DNA of 64,000 nt, taken from positions 24,970,001 to 25,034,000 of the forward strand of contig NC_045131.1 of assembly GCF_007655135.1 (NCBI RefSeq), given 5' to 3'. Shown here piece after piece: positions 11,972-24,539 of this stretch; the first letter of the stretch is position 1; every line of letters begins with the position of its first letter. The notes under the pieces are model-generated. The model was not told the origin of the DNA and made no database searches. It saw only the letters and a list, made by a program, of their open reading frames with translations. The stretch is from Punica granatum. Lineage: Eukaryota > Streptophyta > Magnoliopsida > Myrtales > Lythraceae. The position numbers and the translations under genes were made by a program.

Positions 11972-14424
11972 GGTATGTCTCTGTGAAGTGCTCATGTGCT
12001 CAACTACCGCCCTAAGATGTCACGACCTGGCCCATGCCTAACATGGACTGGTAATAGCTGATCAAATAGATTTGCGAAAGCGTATAAAACCTTTTGAAAT
12101 TAATAGACCACTTTATTCATAACAATATCACAAAGGAAATATGACACTGTAAATCACAAACTTTCCAAAGAACTAATTCTTTTCTAAGAAATATATAAAC
12201 TTGTCATCTGTTACACCATCTACCATTCGTCCATTATTCCGTCAAACTTGATGATGTGGCTCACTGACGGAGCTGATGTGGCTAATAGCAATTTATGTGT
12301 CCGTTTATATGTATGAGTGAGTTGGCTTGGTGGGGCCCAATAACATGAAATGACTTGCTTGCCCTGCATTCCTCCTATTTCTCTCTCGTGCATTTGTGGA
12401 CAAAACCGTCAACTTGCTCCACCTCCACTTCGTCTTCTTCCTCCTCCTCCCTTCCTACGAGACCCTTTCATCCCACCCCCTTTCTCTTTTATCCTTTCCT
12501 CAGAGAAAAAAAAAAAGAAAGAAAAACAACACATGTAAGCATCTCATTTCGGTTCGGACTAGGTCAACCAACTGAAGAGCACATCGAGTTAGAGAGCAAA
12601 TAAAAGGACACGGGGATCATGCATCAGAAGTTGAAACAAATAAGTTCTCGAGTACTAAGTACTTCATTTCTACTTTCAGTGCCTATTTTTAAAAGGATAG
12701 GTGATAATTTGTAAGATTTTATTCTCCAAGGAAGCACATGTAAAACGAATTTTGAAACGTGGTGCCAACTCTCCGGATACCTTGTTTTAAAACCTTAATT
12801 GCTTGTACTTTTAATAAAGAAAAAGGCATATTACGTTTCTCTTATTAAAACCCTTTGATTCTCATTATTTATTCATTAGGGAAAGGATTCGAGACGGAGA
12901 GATCAATATTCCACGAAGCGAGAAATATTCATATCATGGTGTTTTCTAGATAAAAATTGTTATATGAACCTCAAGATATTTTTTGATAATTTTCTCCGCT
13001 CAAATGTGCTTTAAAATCCTGAAAATGAAGTTTTTCGAGAAGTTTAGAGGTGAATGCTTAATTAAATTAGACCAAACTAGTTCAGTTCTGACTTTAAACT
13101 CAGTTCCATATTTTACAAAAATTAAGGAGGGTTGGCGCGGGTAGCCACGGTGCCTGTGGCGGTAGGCGCGGTTAGAACCCCGCCCAAAGCCTGTTGTCCT
13201 TCTTATCCAAAATGGACAGTTGGCATCCTACGAATCACCAAAATTTGAAAAAATTTCTCAGATTCGCCCCTACAATTTGTAAAGTTACAAAATGGTCTCT
13301 GACTCCCATTTGCCTATATATAGATGGTTATTTGCTGAAAAATGGACTTTTTGACCAACTTCATATGCTGAGGTTATGCCAAATTAATGACCCAAAATTC
13401 CTAAATTAAGCCTAGGTCTTCCATAATTACTTAGGAGAAACCTGATTAAGCCCTGATTTAGTCTACTGGAGCTCGATTCCCGAAGATTCGTGGAAGAACA
13501 AGGTAAAGCATTGCTCAATCAGAGGTTGGTCAGCCTTGGAACCGAGCCCTTTGGCTCGGGTTCAGGTGGGCTCACCCCTCTCCTCTCCTAATCTTGACTT
13601 GATATGAATCCTAATAGGATTTTTGGGTACTTTAGTGATGAATCAGTTTAGGATGATTGAAATAGCATGTTAATAGCATGCCCTAGACTATAATTAGGCA
13701 GTCTATTACGTGTATATACACTAGGACTAGCTTAATCGTGCTAAATATGGTTGATTTTGCTTGATTGGTGCTTGATTAGGATTAATTGAGTAGTGACATG
13801 CTAATTAAGTTCTAATTTGGCTTAATCTTGCTTAATAGCTTGTGATAACATTCTGATAACGTAGTAATTAGGTCCAATTTGTAGTCAATTAGGTTTGATT
13901 TGGCTCAAATTGTGTGTAATTGGACTAATTACGAACTTGGCTAGGGGTAATTAGGCTGAAATTTGCGTAATTAGTCGAAATTGGCATGAAATTGAAGTTG
14001 CATACATTCTGTAATTTTTTGTGAATTAGGCTTAGACGAGTCAATTTGATGATTTGTTACTTGATTCGGCTTAATCAGGGTAATTGACTTCCAATTGCTT
14101 GAAATTAGACTTAATTAGGTTTAATCGGCCTTAATTAGCATAAAATTGACCTCCTAAACATGCTGAAAATTTTTTATTGAATTGATCCGAGAACCAATTG
14201 TTTGATTTAGGGGTCAACTAGGATTAATTTGTGATAATTGAGTTGATTAGTCATTTTCTCGTGTAAGAAGGCCTAATTGTGACCGCTTGTTGTATGAATG
14301 GAGCCTTTGTTGTATGAATGGCAATGTGATCGAGCGGTATAGTTTCCATTTAAGTCCGATTTTGCTTAATTAGAGTCTAATTAGGAGTAATTAGACCAAT
14401 TTAGGTGAAATTGACCTAATAAAT
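11972..14424. other. Unassigned repeat-like intergenic DNA
   Basis: At 12018 a TGTCACGACCTGG motif resembles the start of a plant gypsy LTR, but I could not find its end. From 13600 to 14424 the DNA is full of scattered AATTAGG/TTAATTGG words that continue past the solo LTR at 20447, so both sides probably belong to one older element split by that LTR. No coding region is supported. Confidence 0.45.
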
Positions 14425-17001
14425 TGTGCGAATCTTAATTTCGTCTCGTCGGGACCTGCATGCATACGCGCTGATTGCACGGCTTGGGAGTGCCTACCTT
14501 CCCAGGGGACGCGCGATTGACACGCGTGAAAAGGAGTCGCCGCTACCAGTTTGCAATTCGAGTGTCGAGGGCCAGTGAGTTGCCGAGGTCAAGATGATAA
14601 GGATACACCTAGTTTTTTAAGGCATATGATCTTACGGAATCAGGAGTTTCGAATTCGGGGGTTCTGTTATGTACATGCCTATATCCTCGCACGCCCTATT
14701 GGTACTCTAGTTAGTCTAAGGTTTGCTATTTTTAATTTATTTACCACGTTAACTAGGTTTCGCTAGTCTCGCTCATTTTGACATCGTAAATACGTGGAAA
14801 TAATCGATTTGATTTGAGGAACCGAAAGACAAGCAGATCCTCGGGTCAAGGGTCGGTCCACCGTCCTCGCATCTCGGTTGACCAGATCGTGATGGCTAGT
14901 TTGTCGTGTGGACTGAACTCGTGACTCGTGGGTCCCGCTTGTCTCGGGGACCCATAAACCGACTGGATCGATTCCGGCTCTCCAACTTCATGCTTGCCGA
15001 ATGGGATCTTTACATAAATAAATGTACAAATAAATACCTTACAATGTACTCTTAAATAATAAATATAAATTACAGCAAATGAATCTCGATCAACTCACAT
15101 TCGACCAATATTTCACTCGTACTCACCGTGAGTTTTGAAAAAATCAAAATCAAAATTAATGCGACGCGATCTTATGAGAACTGAGGTTCGGATCCGACTG
15201 AACCAGTGGATCCCAGGAGGGTCAAATGGTCCTCAAGATAGCCAGGTGATTGTTTAATCCCATTTCACGCATCCTGAGCCGAGTCATCCTCCGCTTGGAT
15301 TCTACTACGATTAAAACGGTGACTCAATGCTAGACCCCATGTCGCATTCGGGTCGCGCACACTTAGTGTGTGGGGGGCGTTAGACCCCATGATTGATGGG
15401 TGGGACGTTGGACCCTGTGTGAATCGTATCTTATGAGTTCGTGCTCAAACCGTCACAGAACAGATAAAAACAAATAAAAACATATAGAACAGACAAAAAT
15501 GGGTGAAAACCGATAAAATAGACAATTTGTGTGAATTAAGTGTCATGTTTACGTGATTATCATATTATGATCCGGGATTGCTTGGCAGAGATGTCTCTAT
15601 CCTAAACAGACAAAAACATAATAGATGCATGTGATGAGAATCAGCCATGGGCTATCGTGGGGACATTTAACATTCGACTTTGCTCAAAAAGGACTCGACA
15701 TACATAATGTATATTGTCAAGCCTTGAGTGTGTGGGTTTCTTTTAAATTTTACTGTTTTGTGACACTGACAGATTAATAGATTATAAGATAAATGTGTTT
15801 TGCCTGAGTCCTAAACCTAGGGCTTTGCCCCGCCCTTTTCCCTGTATTTATTGCGTCAAGTGCGTGATTAGTTCGGTTTTATATTTTATGAAAAATAAAT
15901 CCAATCTAAACACAAACTTAGGGAAATGAGAACACAAAACACCACGGAGGTGCCAAGGTCTCTGCTCATGCCCTATAGAAGACCGGACAACCTTTCACGG
16001 ACCATCCTCGTTCGCGTCTCTAGTCCACCTCCTAAGTGCCCAAATCTATGCTAGAATGATAGAAACACTTCGGACGGATAAAGATGGCTATGCAAATAAG
16101 ACCTGCGCCTGCAAGGGCTGCTTATCTTTACCCATGACTCGTGGTGTTTCGATCACTCTAACCCTAAGATTGTCAATAAATCATAAACTGATAATCTTGC
16201 TCTTAGGATGAAAAATTGGTTTTGCAAAAATGAGATTGAGAGACGCAGGCCACTTCAGCTAGTAGCCGATGTCGGACGATCCCCTTGATCCTCCAAGGTC
16301 TTGTATAAACCTCAAGAAAGCCGAAAAACCGATCGGTTTGCCCGAAGACGGTCTAAAAAGAATTCTCGCATTTCGACTTGAGCCGCCTCAAATAGGGTTT
16401 AGACTCGAGTAAGGACATGTGAATCCTTCCTAGATATCCATGCTACATGGACCACACGCCTCAGTATTTATAAAAAACTGTGGGTTTAGAAGAAGGGCAT
16501 AATTAATAGTTCATCATTTACCGACTTGCTTACAAATTATTAATCGGTTCGTGCAATTTATTTAATAGTCAAGTGAATTAATTAACCGAGTGAGTAGTTC
16601 CAATTCACTACGTGTGTGGAATTTATTAATTTGAGTGAATCCGCCAAATGCTTTGATTTGTGGGTTTCGAGCCGTCAAACCAGTCATTGATGAACCATTC
16701 AGTATGGGCTCTAATTCCCACCATCACGAAATTAAATCCGATTTTTAAACCGACTTTACGTGATTAATCCGATTCGTGTAGGGTTTTGATAAAAAATGCA
16801 TTCAAACATTTCAAAGCACACGAACATGGGCACAACGATCACAAAAAATTTTAATTTTGCCGGTTTTATGTCCGAGTGATCAATTAAGTCGGTTTTGGTG
16901 TATTTAGTCATTTTTGTTCTTTAAAATCAGGTGAGCATGGGATTTAATTCGTATGGATTCATTCTCACTTCAAATGATCAATTTTAGGTCCATTTTAATT
17001 G

Positions 17002-18089
17002 GGGAAAATTCCTAGACAAATCACAGTTTGAAAATAAGTATCACAGTGCATCATATTTTGAAAAATTAACATGGTGCATCACGAAAATTTTGAAAATTTT
17101 CACCGTACATTATTTCCGTCAACTAATAGACGGAAAGCTGACGTGGCACATTATTTGGACAAATGGTGCTAATGTGGCCGTGCTTACTCAGCATCTGGGT
17201 CTCACCTGGCCATGAAAATATGATGCGCTGTGAAAATTATTTTCAGATTGTGATGCACGATGTCATTTTTCCATTTTAATATTTGTTTGTTAACTTGTTT
17301 CCTAAAACGGAAAGGCACTAACAACCATATACAAACTACCATGTCCTGAACAATCTTGTTCCTATCTCTGTTCCATATTTTGTAATATTTGGCACAAGTT
17401 TGTTGATCGATCAAGAAACATGGCCTCCATTGTCGGTTGAGCCACAAAACCTCATGCAATGTGTTTCCCTTGCTCGGGTCAGGGCCACATTAACGCAACT
17501 CTCAAACTAGCCGTCAAGGAAACTAGGCCCTTCTCTAGAGTTGACCATTTGTTTGTGGTTGAACTTTGTGTTGACGAAATTGATGTGGAAGCCCTTGCAA
17601 GAGCTCTGCGAGTTTGAGAGTTGCGTTAATGTGGTCCTGACCCGGGCAAGGGAAGCACACCGCATGAGGTTTTGTGGCTCAACCGACGATAGAGGCCATG
17701 TTTCCTGATCGATCAACAAACTTGTGCCAAATATTACAAAAAATGGAAGAGAGATAGGAACAAGATTATTCAAGACATGACAGTTTGTATATAGTTGTTA
17801 GTGCCTTTCCGTTTTAAGAAATAAGTTAACAAACAAATATTAAAATGAGAAAATGACACCGTGCATCACATTTTGAAAATTATTTTCACAGTGTATCATA
17901 TTTTCATGGCTAGGTGGGACTCAAATGCTGAGTAAGCACGGCCACATTGGCACCGTTTGTCCAAATAACGTGCCACATTAGCTTTCTGTCCATCAGTTGA
18001 CGGAAATGATGCATGGTGAAAATTTTCAAAATTTTCGTGATGCACTATGATATTTGTTTTCAAATTGTGATGTACGGTATCATTTTTCC
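17002..18089. mobile_element. 1.09-kb foldback Mutator-like element
   Basis: Almost the entire element is one inverted repeat with arms of about 500 bp meeting near 17510-17610. The left end is GGGAAAATTCC; the right end, on the minus strand, is GGAAAAATGATACC. An exact 9-bp duplication TTTTAATTG flanks it (16993-17001 and 18090-18098). Arm pairs include TGCTTACTCAGCAT versus ATGCTGAGTAAGCA. It is nested in the solo LTR. No transposase is present. Confidence 0.85.
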
Positions 18090-18667
18090 TTTTAATTGCG
18101 ATCTTTTCAAATCAAGTTCGCATTGGGCAGGTTTTCTTTACACGCATTCCGATTTTAAATGTCTTGAACCTTATATTAATGACCCAACTCATAGCTTCTA
18201 GGTCCAAAACTCGTCAACAAACATCATCACAGTCATCAGTCGTAAGAGAGTCCTAGCATGCCACTAAGTTTGGGATTTCATACCTCTCCCCACCGAAGTC
18301 GGGAGGAACTCGAGAAGCTACGAAACTCCTCGATCCTGAGCTGAAATCGACCGTCTCAGTTCACCACAGTGAAAAGGAAAGGGATGACAGGGCGGCACAA
18401 CGAGTCGGGAAAGCGTGACAGCGGGAAGGGTCGCAGTTGGAGCTCATTAAGGAAACTCGAACCTGCAAAACAGAGGGAAAAACCAGAAAAAAAATAATAC
18501 AAAAAAGAGAAATAAAGCACCACAGACAGAGAGTAACGGAGGAAAGAACCGGAAATGAAAGAAAAGGTGGTGAAAGCTTAGCTCAGAGGCTCGGGGGAGG
18601 GGTCCGGATGGCGACGAAAACCAGCTCAGGCGTAGCTGCTGCTGTCCTCTTGTGCCTTTTAAGTTCG

Positions 18668-18702
18668 AGAGAGAGACACACAGAGAGAGAGAGAGAGAGA
18701 GA
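18668..18702. repeat. GA-rich microsatellite
   Basis: A GA-dinucleotide run with small interruptions inside the solo LTR. It is responsible for several spurious open frames rich in Arg and Glu. Confidence 0.9.
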
Positions 18703-19104
18703 TCAGTTCTGGTCTGTGTCTATGTACTCTCAGCCAGTAACGTGGAAAAGAGAGGACAAGGAGAAGTTGGGGCGCTCTGTGATCAGCCGAGAAGGGGAGG
18801 GCTGGAAGTTGGTGTGTCTGGTGGCAAGGATGACGAGCTTGCTGGTGATGATGATGGGAGTCTATGGTGGGCTTATGGAAGATGATGAGGATGTTGAAAT
18901 TACTGGTCTCTTTTCGGAAGAGAGAGCTGAGGGACTGAAGGAGAAAAGATGAAGGAATCGTCTGTGTGTTGAAGCCAGGAGAGGAAAAGAGTTGAGAGCC
19001 CGAGAGGAGATGGATTGATGGTTGTTGTTGAGCTGTCTGTTGCCTCTGGATGATCGAAGAAACAGAGGCCGGTCTGTCTCCTTTTCTCTGTCCTTCTGCC
19101 CGAG

Positions 19105-19112
19105 CCAGAGAG

Positions 19113-19154
<42 letters not shown>
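19105..19154. repeat. GA microsatellite
   Basis: A second GA run in the same LTR, about 40 bp pure. The related LTR at 50293 has only a short GA tract (53288-53310), so length differs between copies. Confidence 0.9.
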
Positions 19155-19157
<3 letters not shown>

Positions 19158-19799
19158 GTGGTTTTTTTTTCTTATGGAATCCGTGCTGCTGAGGAGGAGT
19201 AGACGTAGGTGGATGTCATACGTGCAGAGAAGGGCGGTGGCAGGAAGTTGCAGGGCATGGCCCAGAGCTTTCTGAACTGAAGGCTTGGGAGTTGCTGGTT
19301 CCTCAGAAGGAAAGAAAAGAAAGGAAAAAGGAAGGACAGAAGAAGTCATCAGCGGGTGCGGCCCAACTTGCCTGCCAACATCAGTTGAAAGAAGAAGAAG
19401 AAGAAAAAAAAAAGGAAAGAAAGGAAATGAAAGTGCAGGTCAACAGAACAGGAGAGGGAGCAATAAGTTCGGGCAAAAGTTCAAAACTGCCGAAGAAAGA
19501 AAGAAAACAAAAGAACAAACATGGATGGGTCGGCCAACTTGGCCATTTGGCCGACCCACATGACACATTTTCCTCTTTTTTTCTTTTTTTTCTTTTTGTT
19601 TTTTTAGTCGTACAGTAGTTCTGGTGAAATTCGATTTTTCAAAATCTGTCGATATTTTCGGAATGAAAACTTCGAAATTGAGAAATTTGAAAAAGGATCG
19701 GCTCCGTGAGAATTCCAATTTGTATCGACGGAAATCGAATCTCGATAAAAATCGATATTGAACCTTCACAACACATCGACCGTAATTGCTCGATTATTT

Positions 19800-20270
19800 T
19801 TATAATTCAATCTTTTCAATCGGATATCCGAAAAATATTCTCAGACCACTATTGTAATCAGAAAAATTTAGGGATCGATATGACGTAGAAAAATATTTTT
19901 TAATCCCGAGTTTTGATCCAGATTTTGGAAATCAAATTTGACGTGCGTAAAGCCTAAAATTCTCGCCTTTGCAATCAAATATTCGAAAAATGATTTGGGA
20001 TCACCACTGCACTCAGAAAAATTCGAGGATCAATATCATGCAGAAAAAATATTTTTCGGCCTTGAGTTTTGTTCTATATTTTGAAAATGAAAAATAACGC
20101 ATGTAAGGCCTGAAATTCTCATCTTTTTAATTGAATATCCGAAAAATGATCCGAGACCACCGTTGCACTCAGAAAAATTCGAGGATCAATATTATGCAGA
20201 GAAATATTTTCTGGTCCCGAGTACCGTCCTGGATTTGAAAGATGGAAATTGATGCACGTAAAACTCTAAA
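19800..20270. repeat. About 157-bp tandem repeat, three copies, within the solo LTR
   Basis: Three units are anchored by CGAAAAA near 19829, 19984 and 20141. Each is followed by ACTCAGAAAAATTCGAGGAT or a variant and, later, AATATTTTT and CGAG. The related LTR at 50293-54143 has one such unit (about 53810-53960), so the array expanded in this copy or shrank in the other. Confidence 0.7.
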
Positions 20271-20446
20271 AGGTCTCATAGAGTTTTTTTTCAAATACAA
20301 AATTAGAGTTAAAGAAATGCCCCGAGTTCAAAACCGGTGAATTTGTCGAGTAATAGTTAGACATGACTTCCTCACTAAATGAAAAATGTGGTCTGGTCCT
20401 CCTCAATGGTTCTCGAGCGCCGGTGGATCAAAACGGGGTTCTGACA

Positions 20447-21690
20447 TTAATGTTTCGGCATTAGGAATTGGAATCTAATGTAGTCTAATTTCCTTAGGCT
20501 TAAATGGCATAAATAACCTCTTATGCGTATAAGGCCGAATTTGTGTGTAATCAATTGAGTCAAAATCGGTCAAAACCATGACATTATTGTATTAATTGGT
20601 AATAATCATGTACATTTGGCCTAATTACATGGGACTTGGGGTAATTAGACACTAGTTAGAGGGTCTTAAGCTCTTAGGAAGGTCTTAGTGACCTTGAGGG
20701 TGGGTCATTAGGACCTGGGATCCTCTAAATCGGAAAGAGTCAATCACTTGGCTTAATTGGATAAAAAAAATCTCATCTTGTGTGTAAATTAATTAAAAAT
20801 GATTAATTATGTATATTGACATGAATCATGGGGGTAATGGACCCACTTGTCGAGTCCTAGGATCCAAATTGAAAGTCAAGTTGACATTGAGTGGATTAGG
20901 ACCATTTTTTATATTTTTTGTGGATTAATTGACTAATTTATTTAAATATGGCATTGTTAATAAAATTGGGAAAAAAAACCGTGAATAAAACGTGTAGAAA
21001 TAGAGAAATAAAATTTAGAATTTTTCTAGCTTATGGGTCCTAGGCCAATTTTCCTCTTTTCAAGCCCTAGGCCTGTTTCTAGGCTCACTCAGCCCATTGT
21101 GGGAATGATTGGCTTAAATGTATGGCCCATTTATGTATGATGGCTAGAATGTATGGCTCTTTTTGAAGGTATGGCCCGTTTTACTTTTCGTCTCGAAAAA
21201 GTGTGGTCCAGTTTTCAGAGTTATCCTGTATAGTTTGTATATAAGCACATGAATCGTGCAGAGTTTACAATTTGTAATTTACCTTGTTGTACATTCGCGA
21301 ATATGGCATTGACCCTAGGACTAAATAATTTGACTTTAAAAATAAAAAGTGTTTGAATCTAATAGGAGTCCAGAGGATACCGAAATGGCGAGTTATTAAT
21401 TTACGAGCCTCTAATCTCGTAATAAAATCCCCTAGACTCATTTCTAAGCTATTGTTAATTAGAGAAACCAACTAACATTACATGCATTAAATATAAATGT
21501 AGGAATCGATACATTCATAGTAAAATAGACTACACTTGATAATAAATGTTCCCAACATTGTCAGAAACCAAATTTTATTAATTAAATATATAGTAAATAT
21601 TCTAAATAAAATAATATATAATAAAAAATAATAATTTTAAAGATACAACGATCAAGTCTTTTACAAACAAAGAACATATATTTATGTTAA
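20447..21690. other. Unassigned repeat-like DNA beside the solo LTR
   Basis: Continues the AATTAGG/TTAATTGG-rich sequence found at 13600-14424, suggesting one older element split by the solo LTR. No open frame of interest. Confidence 0.4.
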
Positions 21691-21699
21691 TAATATATA

Positions 21700-22843
21700 G
21701 AGTAAATTGACAAATTGGTCCTCCAAATATGCATGTTACATCAAATTGGATCTCAAGAAATTTTTTATATTAAATTGAACCTTGAGAGATTAAGTGTACA
21801 TCAAATTGAACCTTGAGAGATTAAGTGTATATCAAATCCGACCTCAAGAAATTTTTTACATCATATTGAACTTTGAGAGATTAAGTATACATCAAATTGA
21901 ACTTTGAGAAATTAAGTGTACGTCAAATTCGATCTCAAGAAATTTTTACATCAAATTGAACCTTGAGAGATTAAGTATACATTAAATCCGACCTTCCGTC
22001 AGAATGCCGTAAAAAAATGGATGGAAAAATCTGATATGGCATTCAACAGATGATGTGGCATTATTTAATTATTTTCTTCCTTTTTTTATTATTCCCCATT
22101 TCTGTCTGACTTCAAAAAATATTTCCTACGGTTCCTATGATTTTCAGTCGGAGGCGGGAAAAACTTCATCCTCCCGGCGCGTCCTCCTCAATCGCTGGTG
22201 CTCTCGGCGTAGAGAGCTAAAGGCAAGGAGAAAGAGGGTGATAGAGAGATTACGGCGGCTGGCGAGTCTACGTCGAGAGCACCAGCGATTGAGGAGAACG
22301 CATCGAGAGGAGAAAGATTTTCCGTCCTCTGACTGAAAAGTAAGGGAATTGTAGGAAATATTTTTTTTAAGCCATACAGAAACGGGGAATAATAAAAAAA
22401 ATGAAAGAAGACAATCGAACAATGTCACATCAGCTGTTGAATGCCAAATCAGATTTTTCCATCCATTTTTGGACGGCATTCTGACGGAAGGTCGGATTTG
22501 ATGTACATTTAATCTCTCAAGGTTCCATTTGATGTAAAAAAATTCTTGAGGTCAGATTTAATGTACACTTAATCTCTCAATGTTCAATTTGATGTACACT
22601 TAATCTCTCAATGTTTAATTTGATGTAAAAAATTCCGTGAGGTCGGATTTGATGTATACTTAATCTCTAAAGGTTCAATTTGATGTACATTAATCTCTCA
22701 AGGTTCAATTTGATTTTAAAAATTTCTTGAGGTCATATTTGATGTACATTTAACCTCTCAAGGTTCAATTTGATGTAAAAAAATTCTTGAGGTCAGATTT
22801 GATGTAACATGCATATGTGGAGGACTAATTTGTCAATTTACTC
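21700..22843. mobile_element. 1.14-kb foldback Mutator-like element with exact 9-bp target duplication
   Basis: The left end is GAGTAAATTGACAAATTGG; the minus strand from the right end reads GAGTAAATTGACAAATTAG. TAATATATA is exactly duplicated at 21691-21699 and 22844-22852. Each arm holds several imperfect copies of a roughly 25-30-bp subrepeat (ATCAAATTGAACCTTGAGAG and relatives, complement on the right). The centre (about 22140-22340) is a GC-rich palindrome with CAATCGCTGGTGCTCTCG on one side and its complement on the other. No transposase is present, so this is a non-autonomous copy. Confidence 0.88.
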
Positions 22844-22935
22844 TAATATATATGCATACCAACATGTGACAATCATTTCAGAAATAATTAATTGTAAAAT
22901 AAAATAGAAAATAATAAATTGATTGACATTTCTAT

Positions 22936-23107
22936 TATCTCATGAAATTTGAAATTAATAATTAAAAGTACTTTATTGTGTTAAGAAGAAAATATATTTT
23001 CCAAATATCACATAATTATAATATCTCATGAAATTTGAAATTAATAATTAAAAGTACTTTATTGTGTTAAGAAGAAAATATATTTTCTAAATATCACATA
23101 ATTATAA
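22936..23107. repeat. 86-bp direct tandem duplication
   Basis: Two units starting TATCTCATGAAATTTG at 22936 and 23022 differ at about one position. AT-rich, non-coding. Confidence 0.9.
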
Positions 23108-24291
23108 TAAGAAATAGTATTTAAATGGGTTAAAATGAACATATATGATGCAGAGGATATAAACACTACAAAATATTTAATTGATCATGTATAGGATTTA
23201 AATAAAAAAATATGTCTTATATAAAAACTTATGACAATAGTATGAACATAAGCTCATAAATAGAATAGAAAAAAAAACTCAAAAATAAGAATGTAATAAG
23301 CACTCTTTAAATAAAAAGGGTGAAACAAATTTTTATTTTTATTACTAAACTTTATATATATGACATATCTATATTTTCCATTAACTTAAATATATGATGC
23401 ATATTAATAGTTTTAAACTATTATTAAAGTAAGTAATTTACTCCAATTTTTAAGAAAAAATATTGAAAATTATTATTTAAAAATTTAAATTTAAATTAAT
23501 AATTATTATTTTTAATTAGAAATTAGTGTTTCAAAATATAAATAATTACAAGAAGAAATGATACAAAGATATATGAAAAGGAACCCGTGCAACCCATACT
23601 TTAATATCTTTTTATGCATTTAATTCAATTTTAGTAGCTCTTACTTATAAAAATTATATTTATGTGTTAAATATATTTTCTAAAATATAAGACTAATTGA
23701 AAAAAACTGTAAATAAAAATATATAATCATATTATATTTTGAAATCAGTTCCAATGAATATAATATAATTTAATTTCTTCATGTGATGATATATAATAAA
23801 AACAATTCTATGAATAAGTGTTAAGTGTTTCAAAAAAAAGTAATGAAAGTTAGAATTTTTTTTTTGATAAAATTCATCGTGATTTAATTTTACGTCTTAC
23901 TATAAGAAAATGAGTAAATCAACATGCACGGTAAGCCCGTGCAAAATATCACGGTTGAAAACTACTTGTAAGATATTATAATATATTCAATTTTTTCTGA
24001 TTGGTTTTTATATCTTTCTGTTTGCATTAACTCCTATTAGTCTATTACTGTTATGTAATTTTAAATTATCTGGATAATATTTTATAATACAAAAATATAT
24101 GGTTGTTCGCATCCATTAGCTCTCGGGCCTAGATCCACCCCGAAAATTAGCAAATGAATTTGCTCTTTTATCTCTCTGTTCACCTTTGTGGTATCTTGTG
24201 GGACCTAGAAATTTCGCACAAATACACAAATATATATATATATATATATATATTATTACATAAATCATATTTGCTTTATAGGTGGCATTTT

Positions 24292-24337
<46 letters not shown>

Positions 24338-24539
24338 TTCTTTTCTGCAAGTGCTTTAGAACAATTGAAATAAAATAAAATAAAAATAATAAAGAAATGA
24401 AAACAAAATAATGATTTGATTAGGGTGTAGGCTTCTTAATGGTGAAACTTGCCATACCAAATCTACCTTTCTCCCTCTGTTATCTTCTCCACCGCCTCTT
24501 TATTGTTTATTGTTTTTTTTTTTAATTTATTGAGTTTAG
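23108..24539. other. AT-rich intergenic DNA with AT microsatellites
   Basis: Very AT-rich, no gene seen. It includes two TA-dinucleotide runs (about 24224-24252 and 24297-24335) and a small hairpin GCACGGTAAGCCCGTGC at 23926-23942. The short open frame over the TA runs is an artefact of the repeat. Confidence 0.6.

Larger units (their letters stand above)
14425..20446 (-). mobile_element. Very long solo LTR (Ty3/gypsy-like), carrying a foldback element
   Basis: On the minus strand it starts TGTCAGAACCCCG and ends TTCGCACA, the TG...CA form of an LTR. The flanking pentamers are TAAAT (14420-14424) and TTAAT (20447-20451), 4 of 5 identical. It is homologous throughout its ends to the better preserved element at 50293-54143. 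No primer site, gag or pol lies inside, so it is most simply a solo LTR. Without the foldback element at 17002-18089 it is about 4.9 kb. Such lengths are known mainly from Tat/Ogre-type gypsy elements, but the lineage is inferred. The open frames inside (for example 18437-18952) follow GA-rich repeats and are not supported as genes. Confidence 0.7.

Noticed and set aside
18437..18952. 171-codon open frame rich in Arg, Glu and Lys
   Set aside because: Lies in the solo LTR over GA repeats; no counterpart in the related LTR at 50293.
19285..19618. Overlapping 92- and 108-codon frames
   Set aside because: Low-complexity purine-rich sequence within the LTR; frames overlap each other and show no domains.
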